Part shown: one piece after another, positions 47,550 through 55,394 of the stretch
Numbering within the stretch: position 1 is the first letter of the stretch
How the letters are laid out: the number at the start of each line of letters is the position of its first letter
Assembly: GCA_034387635.1 (NCBI GenBank)
Contig: JAOANU010000003.1
Location: forward strand, 1,792,228 to 1,856,227
Length of the DNA: 64,000 nt
DNA from: Rhodosporidiobolus odoratus
Lineage: Eukaryota; Basidiomycota; Microbotryomycetes; Sporidiobolales; Sporidiobolaceae
Direction: 5' to 3'
Program-made: the position numbers and the translations under genes
Notes under the pieces: model-generated
What the model saw: the letters and a program-made list of their open reading frames with translations, nothing else
Told to the model about the DNA's origin: nothing
The model's database searches: none

Positions 47550-48683
47550 TTATGCGCGATCAGCCGTGTCGTAGTCCATACGCCTGTCTACTTCACCTTG
47601 CAGTCGAGGACGTAAGGCTGAATGTTTCGCTTGCCACACAGTGGAAAAAGGGCAGGGGAAAAGGAACGGCGAGAAATCGTATGAGGGAACGAGAGTACCA
47701 GCGTGGGTAGGCGTAGAGGCGAGCTTTACAGGTTGACCAGAGAGTGGGACGTAGATAAACTGTCAAGAGGCGTAGAGAAAGGCGGAACGGCGATAGATGT
47801 CGCGAGGAAGAAGGGAGATGCGAGGAGAAACGGAACGTAATAAGTCCCGTTCATCCAGCCCTGTGCCTCGGTCAGGCAATGTGCTCAAGCTCTAAGCAGA
47901 GGACCGGAAAGCGTGAAAGAAGATGCTCAAAGGACAGAATGCACGCACCTCTTCCCGCTTGTCATGTTCCGCCTCGGGGAACCCCTCGTGCGCAATCGAC
48001 GCCATGCAGTCGGCACGAGGATGACAGCGTGATCGTATGGCTCTCGCTTCGAGATGCGGCCCAGAGCCTGTCGGCGTGCAGCAGAGAAGTCGGCAAAAGC
48101 TTCCAGCGAGAAGATGGGGCGCTCGGGGTCGAGTCGATTACTGAAGGTGGCATGGCGAGTCGCCGAGTTGTCCCGGTAAGATCAACGCGTAGCCACCGCT
48201 CACTTCTCGCACTGCCGTGGCCGCGGACATCATCTTTTCCTTTTTTCCGCCGCCCCCAACATCTCCTCAAGGTGCCCGCACTCCTCCTGCCGTCTCCGCC
48301 TTCGCGCCACGCATACCATTGGGCGAGGGCAGCGAGAAGCGTCGCTGTGGCTAGGCGGGTCGCAGGGTGCTAGGCGGGTCGCAGGGTGAAAGGCGGCAGA
48401 AGGTGAAAAAGAAGATTGTTCTGGAGTCGGCGCGCGCCGCATTTCGTGTCGACCCAGTACTTCGCCGGGAACTATACAGTCTGATGGTGCCGCTGGACGT
48501 GAAGGAAGCGATTCTGACCTTCTGGACGACGGCAGACTCCTCTAGAAGGATGTCATCATAAAGTAGCCCGCACGCCCGGTAACCAGCAAGGTTTGCGTAG
48601 CGATCTGCGAGTGGTTTGAGCATCTTGTACAGCCCACGCGACTGCTTGACCTGCTGGGCGAAAGAAGGACCGAGAACCGACAT
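47550..48683 (-). pseudogene. Decayed second copy of QCR7
   Basis: Exon 1 starts at ATG 48683-48681 and matches the live copy at 50182 except one residue (GYRACG here, GYRAHG there). Exon 2 remnants at about 47965-48075 begin ALGRISKREPYDH but then lose frame: one base is missing before the ATGGCGTC segment compared with the live copy. Exon 3 remnants at about 47550-47640 still read KRNIQPYVLD but hit an in-frame TAG and keep only DYDTADRA at the end. The gene therefore cannot make full-length Qcr7, though a short exon 1 product could be made. The promoter, exon 1 and most of intron 1 are nearly identical to the live copy while exons 2-3 are strongly diverged. Confidence 0.85.
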
Positions 48684-48837
48684 GCTGAGGAGGACGAGAA
48701 ATGGGATCAGTATGGGAACGACAGTCAGGGCTCTGGAGGCCGCCGGTCGTCGTTGGGCGCGCGCGAGTGCTCGTTGTGTGCCCAATGCCGCAGAATGCAG
48801 ACCTACCTGGAAGTGTGTGTGAAGGGCGAGAGGCGGA
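48187..48837 (-). repeat. Direct repeat, copy A (QCR7 promoter, exon 1, intron 1)
   Basis: About 645 bp almost identical to 49702-50336. Differences include a small indel near 48255-48270, two adjacent changes in exon 1, and a 19-bp unit (CTAGGCGGGTCGCAGGGTG) present twice at 48351-48388 but once in the other copy. Confidence 0.93.
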
Positions 48838-49073
48838 GGCGGAGGTTTAGAAGGAAAGGCAACCTTGATTTCGAGTTTACCTCCCAACTTTTCGTGGCGG
48901 AGGGACACACCCGTAGACCAGTACCAGGAGATTCACAGGCGAGGGTCGCATCCATCGCAGTGAAAACGGCCAACCCACCCGCTCTCGCTCAGCCAGAGTT
49001 GCCGAAGGAAACCACCTTTTCACCCTGGACTCGTACTCTACTCCCCCTGTCCATTTTCCCATACACCGTTCCT

Positions 49074-50182
49074 TTATGCGCGAACGGCCGTGTCGTACCT
49101 CACGCGCTCAGCATTCTCTGCCTCGACCTCGAGGACGTGAGGCTTGATGTAGCGCTTGTCCTGCAGTCGATAAAGGGCGAGAAAAAAGGGGGGGGGGGGT
49201 TGAGAAAAGCATGAGGACAGGAAGGAGCGCCGAAGAAAGGCGCAAAACCGAGTGTTGAGGACGGTTGAGGGGATGCGGGAAAGGTCGAAGAACAATGAGG
49301 CGTCGAGGACGGCGGGATAAGCGCAGGGGTTGCGGGCGATGAGCGATGCAGAGAAATGAGCGCGTCAGTGACACTTGAGCGGCTTACGAGCCGGTCAAGC
49401 AGAGGGCTTGCGATCCAAGCGGGAGGAGCGTAGAGAGAGAGAAAGGACGAGAATCTAACGGACCTCTTCCGGCTTGACCCACTCGGCCTTGGGCAGCTCC
49501 TCGTGCGCAATTGACGCCATCGACGCAGTACGGAGACGGAATGCGCGGTCGTAAGCCTCGCGTTCAGAGATGCGGCCAAGAGCCTGTGGACGTGCAGCGT
49601 AAACAGTCAGCAAACTGCTTCGACGAGAAAAAAAGGTAGCTTGTAGCCCGGTCATTCCGCCAGGGGGCAAAGCGATCCGTGTCCAGTCGGTTGGTAAGAC
49701 CGCGTAGCCACCGCTCACTTCTCGCACTGCCGTGGCCGCGGACATCATCTTTTCCTTTTTTCCGCCGCCGCATCCTCCATCTCCTCAAGGTGCCCACACT
49801 CCTCCTGCCGTCTCCGCCTTCGCGCCACGCATACCATTGGGCGAGGGCAGCGAGAAGCGTCGCTGTGGCTAGGCGGGTCGCAGGGTGAAAGGCGGCAGAA
49901 GGTGAAAAAGAAGATTGTTCTGGAGTCGGCGCGCGCCGCATTTCGTGTCGACCCAGTACTTCGCCGGGAACTATACAGTCTGATGGTGCCGCTGGACGTG
50001 AAGGAAGCGATTCTGACCTTCTGGACGACGGCAGACTCCTCTAGAAGGATGTCATCATAAAGTAGCCCGTGCGCCCGGTAACCAGCAAGGTTTGCGTAGC
50101 GATCTGCGAGTGGTTTGAGCATCTTGTACAGCCCACGCGACTGCTTGACCTGCTGGGCGAAAGAAGGACCGAGAACCGACAT
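49074..50182 (-). CDS. QCR7: Cytochrome bc1 complex subunit 7
   Basis: Three exons give about 125 residues, matching the usual 125-130 of Qcr7. Exon 1 (ATG 50182-50180) reads MSVLGPSFAQQVKQSRGLYK, LADRYANLAGYRAHGLLYDD and EESAVVQK. Exon 2 (about 49460-49583) reads ALGRISEREAYDRAFRLRTA and ELPKAEWVKPEEVR. Exon 3 reads DKRYIKPHVLEVEAENAERV and ends YDTAVRA at 49074. This is the matrix-side 14-kDa subunit of respiratory complex III, needed for cytochrome b assembly. Intron 2 contains a run of about 12 G (49188-49200). The promoter, exon 1 and most of intron 1 are duplicated 1.5 kb away in the pseudogene copy. Confidence 0.93.
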
Positions 50183-50336
50183 GCTGAGGAGGACGAGAAA
50201 TGGGATCAGTATGGGAACGACAGTCAGGGCTCTGGAGGCCGCCGGTCGTCGTTGGGCGCGCGCGAGTGCTCGTTGTGTGCCCAATGCCGCAGAATGCAGA
50301 CCTACCTGGAAGTGTGTGTGAAGGGCGAGCGGCGGA
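49702..50336 (-). repeat. Direct repeat, copy B (live QCR7 5' half)
   Basis: Partner of 48187-48837. Outside these limits the two loci diverge sharply. Confidence 0.93.
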
Positions 50337-50665
50337 AGATGAGGAGGAGTTGATTGGACGTCCTCGACTTCCGATTCCTCTCTTCTCGCTTTGTAATAGA
50401 GGGAGACCATCATGGGCTAGTACACAGCAACTCGCAGGCTCTGAACACATCCGCCGATGTCGAACCCGACGACTCGCTTACGATCTATTTCCTCCCTTTC
50501 TCGTTCTCGCCGGAAGCGCACGCAGACGGATAACCTCGATACTTGAGTCCGCCAAGTATCACATACAAGCTACGCTGGCTTACAGAGTCCTTCTTGGCGA
50601 CCGAAACGAGTTTTCTCGTCGCAGCAGAAAAGCCCCCTGACTCCAGCCGCTCCCAGCTAGTCTGC
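50337..50665. other. Intergenic region upstream of QCR7
   Basis: Unique sequence beyond the repeat, ending at the stop of family protein 7. No gene seen. Confidence 0.5.
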
Positions 50666-52642
50666 TCAAGCCCCGTTCGTCGGCGGATTTGGCTCACTAG
50701 TCGGAGGGTCTCCCGCATCCTTCGCCGCACCGGGAGGGGGCGGAGGGTTGGCGATTGTCGAAGCCACCGTGGTCGAAAGCTGAGAAGGACGATATTGAGG
50801 AGTCGGAGAAGGGTCGACGTCCATCGTGATAGCCTGCGGCATGCGGGTGGACAGGGTGGAAGAGGAGGCCGAAGGAGAGCGGGAGTGCGCATTGGGTCGC
50901 GCGGTGCCGTTAGACAGCAGAGGGCGGCTCGGAGGGATCTCCTTTGGCAATTCCGACCTCTTGACCCCGCTAACATACGTCCCGGTATCGCCATTTTTTC
51001 GCTTCGTCTCGAGGGCTTCACTCCATGCTTGCTTTCCTCGCTCCTTCATGAGCCGCCCGAACTTGAGCTTCGGAAAGAGCCCGATCGACTGGTCGGGAAG
51101 AGCGCTGAGGAATTCTTGCTGCAGCTTTTCGTCTTCGGCGAAGTACTGCGTAGGTGTGCAGGAGACGGCAGGCGATGCGAGAAAGGTGGCGAGTGGGAGG
51201 AGTAAGGGATCGCCGAGAGCGTGCAAGAGGGCGAGCCATTCGGGCAGGGCGACGGGGTCGGCAAGCGCGACGACGGGGGCTAACACGGTGGAAGGGTTGG
51301 CCGAAGGAGAGGGCTGTCGACTGCGAGGTTGCGACTGCGAGCGTGCCGACTGGGTAGGCGTTAGTCGTACCGAAGTGGGGTAGGCGGAAGGAGCGGTGTA
51401 TGGTGAGAGCAGGGAGAGAGGTTGCGAGGCACGCTGACGGGCGGGGGATTGCGGTTTCGACTGATAGGGTGAAGCTGTAGTAGGGCGGAAGTAGGTGGGA
51501 GGGTGGACAGGCGGAAGAACTGTTTGAGAAGGCTTCGTCGGGAGCCCTAAAGCCGGCACGATTTGCGATTGAAGCTCGATCCCGCGTTGAATGAACGGCG
51601 GTGCGAGAGCGCGTTCACTCTCTGCCACAGGTAAAAGGGCCAGCTTGCTCGGCATGGGGTTGACGCGAGGCGCTTTACCAGCGAGCGACTCGACCTGCAC
51701 GAGTGCTTCCGGTGCTTGAGCAACGCTGTCGCCACTTGCCGAACGAGCGCGCGGTTGTGCAGGGCGCGGACGAGTGCTCGATTCCGGATAGGGCCCTGAC
51801 GTCGTCTTGCCGAGCCAAACGGGGAGGACGGATCCATGGGTAATATCCGGCTGCGCGTCGAGGGGATGCCGGCAACGGTAGTAACAGCCCTCGCGGGAGT
51901 CTGCTGTTTATATAAACACAGATTAGCCACATAAGAGCTGCAGGCTGTCGAAGAACAGACTCGCCCTGCCCGCCTCTCGCAGACTTTAGTTCCCAGCCTC
52001 CCTCCTTGCACTTCTTCAGCTTGAGAATAAAGGGACACCCAGCCTTGCGGTAGGAGCAGGTGACGTGCATATACGCCGACGAGACCTTGTGGGTGCGATC
52101 TTCGGACACCACAAGTTCTACGTTGCGCGCTCTGCAGCATGAAAAGGTGCAGAGGTAAGCTGATTTTCCAAAGCAATGTGAAAGGCGACGCACTCGGCGA
52201 TCTGACCCGCGAGAGTCACGAAGCTCCGAGGTTTCGAGAATACGATGCCTTCAAGCTCATCGAAGCTGCGCTTCGACCCCGTGTTAAATCGCGCCGGTGC
52301 TTGCTGAGCCGGATCTTGGGCTTCATGAGGAGGCATAGGCGACGGGTCGATGGCAGCCGAAGGTGACGCCGACATGAAGGGTGGATCGCCATCGGACACG
52401 ACCTCGTCCTCTTCTGAGTCGGAGGAAGCAGCCATGAAGGAAAAGTCCTGCCGGCCGCGGCGATCTTGCGAAGGCAATCGACGGAAAAAAGAAGGGAAAA
52501 AAACCCATGTCAGCTTGCAGCAGTTTTCTCTTTCTGGCCGCCAACAGGCTGGCCTATCTGTTGCCACCTCGACCTGCGCGGAGCTGTGTAACTCACCTCG
52601 TAGAGCCATGGCGGCAGGCGCAGAGTCAGTCGCAGCGCTCAT
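50666..52642 (-). CDS. Zinc-module family protein 7
   Basis: ATG at 52642-52640 gives MSAATDSAPAAMALR, then an intron; the following exon is acidic (SSDSEEDEVVSDGD). The module reads FVTLAGQIAECVAFHIALEN, then after an intron RNVELVVSEDRTHKVSSAY, MHVTCSYRKAGCPFILKLKK and GGWELKSA. After another intron it reads CYYRCRHPLDAQPDITHG, where the His ligands could lie. A long Pro/Ser/Gln linker follows. The C-terminal module reads PEWLALLHALGDPLLLPLAT, AEDEKLQQEFLSALPDQSIG and a further basic helix (KFGRLMKERGKQAWSEALET). Unlike other members it carries about 100 more residues after this, Pro/Ser-rich, to the stop at 50666. Divergent from BOL1. Confidence 0.66.
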
Positions 52643-53002
52643 GTCAGGGTGCGAATGAAGATGTCGTGGAAGGTGGCGTGAGCAGGTGGCGTCGATCCTT
52701 GACGGCTAGCGTATTCTGCATGGATTCAAGGGTAAGCTGAGGAACGTGACAGAGGAAAGTTGCGAGGAGAATATGGGTCGAGCAGTACAAGGTGTTCGGC
52801 GGCGTCGGGGAGAGCAAGAGTAGGGCGGCCAGAAGTTTAGCGAGGTTCTGCGTACCTTCACGGTGTTTTCTCGCCCTCTGAGCGTTGAGAACCGAGAGCG
52901 AAGAAGGAAGCGAATTGGCGACGGTTGAACCGCTTTCTTCCACGGCTCACAAAGTCGCTTTGCCTGGTTTAGCTAGAGCTACTGCAGTTCTCCCTTCGAC
53001 GT
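52643..53002. promoter_or_regulatory. Divergent promoter region, family protein 7 / BOL1
   Basis: 360 bp between the two start codons, which point away from each other. No specific sites claimed. Confidence 0.5.
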
Positions 53003-53731
53003 ATGCTCGTCCGCTCAGCATCCCGCCTCGTTCTTCGACCCAACTTCATCACCGCCGCCTCTTCTTCGCCCCAATTGTTTGCACCAATGTCAACGGCACA
53101 GTCAGGGCCAGTAGAATCAGCTATTCGGATCAACGTGAGTGGTACCCTCTATCTGCCTGTGGTCACACGATGTACCGTGTGGCGCAGGAGATGACGGAAT
53201 TTCGCACAAGGCGGAGTAGGGAACAGCGAGGTAAGGCCGTGGAGGTTCTTCCGACTCTGCAACGCGTCAGGACGTATCTGAAGGTTGCATCAGCAGACAC
53301 CTCTGGCGCTGAATGACAAGCTGACTCCCCTGGTCCGGTCTCCTCAGCTTACCTCTTCCCTTTCACCCGCTTTCCTCTCCATCACCAACGACTCTCACCT
53401 GCACCGTCACCACGCACCTATGCGAGCATCCGGTGGGGGGAACGGCGAAACGCACTTCTCGGTTCAGGTGGTCAGCGAAAAGTTCGAGGGTTTGGTCGGT
53501 CTATTTTCTCTGACCTATTTTCCCCTGCTTCCTGACGCCATGCTTTGGTCGGCCGCCGGTATACCCGATTTTGCACTTGCTGATATCCCGTCGTCTGCTG
53601 AACAGCGCATGATCCAACGGCATCGCCTCGTCAACGACTCGCTGAAGGAGCAATTCGATCAGGGTTTGCATGCTCTTTCCATCAAAGCGAAGAGCCCGAA
53701 GGAGTACGAGGCTGCTGGCGAGCAGCTGTAG
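53003..53731 (+). CDS. BOL1: Mitochondrial BolA-like protein
   Basis: ATG 53003 gives an Arg/Ser-rich presequence (MLVRSASRLVLRPNFITAAS) and then SGPVESAIRIN. An intron (about 53135-53311) joins to KLTPLVRSPQLTSSLSPAF. The signature LSITNDSHLHRHHAPMRASG and GGNGETHFSVQVVSEKFEGL is the BolA fold, with the conserved His of HRHHA and the THFSV strand. A second intron leads to QRHRLVNDSLKEQFDQGLHA and LSIKAKSPKEYEAA, stop 53731. BolA proteins of this class work with monothiol glutaredoxins (Grx5) in [4Fe-4S] cluster delivery in mitochondria. The presequence favours Bol1 over cytosolic Bol2. I see no internal reason to doubt function. Confidence 0.92.
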
Positions 53732-55394
53732 TATGATGCGCGTATCCTGCAAAGGACGGAGGGTGCTTCGCCGCCTGTTGTAACCATAACTTGTTTTTCT
53801 TCCCTCGTACGCGCAAAGATTCTAGGAGGGTTGCTGTTCTGGGGCTAGAGGGTGCGGTGAAGCCCTCCGGGTCCGTAACAAACAAGAACGGGGACCATGT
53901 TCGCTCGCATAGCCTCGCGCAAAATCGTTGGCCATCACCAATAATTGGCGAAGGAAGTTCGCAGAACCGGGTCGTAACTCGATCCAAGGTCACAGGAAAA
54001 CAATGAAAACTTGGGTTTGGTGACAGCCAAAGAGTTGGTTACAAGAAGCGGTACACGACGGAACCATACCTTGTAGCCGCTAAGCTGGTTACTCCGGATG
54101 CAGAAGGCTACAGCTTGAGTTGCAGCGGGTGACCATGAGAGAAATCGCAAGGCTCTGTGCTGCCGTTATAGCTGAGCCTACTCGGCCCTGTGCACTGGAG
54201 GAGAGTGTAGAGCATACCGAGTGAGATAGAATGTGTCGCAGAGGACAGCGTCGGGGAGAGAGTCTGCACTTTCGGGCCCAACCAGCGCCTTGCGTACCAC
54301 CTGCTACTCGGTCCACTTTCAGAAAAGGCCACTTGGCTCAGATAGACGTCCAAATAAGGGAAACGAGGCCATCGTCTCCTGCTGGGGGTTGGATGCAGGT
54401 CTGTTTCTTCTGCTTACTTCTTTTTGTTCCCCGGTTTTCGCGTCCTTTGTCATCGTTTCACTGCCTGGGGCCGGCAGTCTTCTCTTCTCGCTAATACACT
54501 GTCGAAAGCTACTCGTAGAAGGCATCGGAACATTTGAAGTCCGCGATGCGCTGTTGCAAAAAGAAAAAAAAAATTAGGAAGGTTCGGCGGGCGAACCCAC
54601 CCTATAAAGAAGCATGCTGACTAGACAGCCGGGAAACTCTGGCCAGCATAGTATGTGGGATTACCACTCGATGGTCGCCAAGGCGACACCGACACGAGAA
54701 CATGATGCCAACCCACATTCCCCGCTCCGGCGAGGTGGCATGCACGGAAAAGTGGTCTAATTGTTCAGCTAGCAGGTGGGAATTGCTCTGCGTGGGTAGT
54801 GTACGCAAGCAGCGACGCATGTCGCAGTGCTTGCTGGACAGCAGTTTGCTACCGTGCACGTCTTTTTCTTGACCTTCCCAGCTCGCTTTTTCCCTCTTGC
54901 TTGTCGTTTCGGGCGCTTGTTGAAGGCGTACTGTCTCTCGGCTTCACTCTCGAGTCTGGTCGGGTATGTCGATAGCCCCAGGTGGGGTTCTCGAGAGTGG
55001 TGGATGCGGTTGTCTACCCGCGCAGTGCGAGATCTCCGCTCTTCCTCTCGGCCCCTCACGGCATGCTAAGCAAAGCTGCGAGGATAGATAGCGGCGAGCG
55101 CGTCACGGATCCAACATTGTCGCCACCAGGTGACAGCGAACCACAGCTGGCGTCTCTGCTCTGCTGAGAACCTACGGGCTTTCCTCATCTTCTCAATCAG
55201 CATCAGCAGACACGTACGCCATACTTTGGTGAGCCTCAGCCGCACGGGGGCTTTTTTTGGTATTGCGTAGGGGGAACAAGTACAGAGTACACAATCGACA
55301 GAGGGAAGGGATGTCCCGCGGGAGAAACGACAAGAGACGATAACAACGGAAGATGCAGAGGCGGTGGCGACGGGCGGCAAAGGTAGATATTCGA
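53732..55394. other. Long gene-poor stretch between BOL1 and ILV2
   Basis: 1.66 kb between the convergent 3' ends of BOL1 and ILV2. Frames of 60-95 codons exist on both strands but show no motif, splice logic or consistent codon use. A hairpin beside an A/T run lies at 54559-54598. It could hide a non-coding RNA, but I cannot identify one. Confidence 0.5.
54559..54598 (-). other. Perfect hairpin followed by T-run on the minus strand
   Basis: GGTTCG (54582-54587) pairs with CGAACC (54593-54598) around the loop GCGGG. On the minus strand it is followed by TTCCTAA and about ten T. T-runs end RNA polymerase III transcripts, but no A/B box or tRNA fold is seen upstream. Confidence 0.4.

Noticed and set aside
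49745..50413. 222-codon frame covering QCR7 exon 1 and intron 1
   Set aside because: Reading through the intron gives a longer open frame, but splicing to exons 2-3 yields the conserved Qcr7 protein.
8389..52642. Active MULE or other transposons
   Set aside because: The zinc modules recall MULE N-termini, but I see no DDE transposase core, no terminal inverted repeats and no target duplications.
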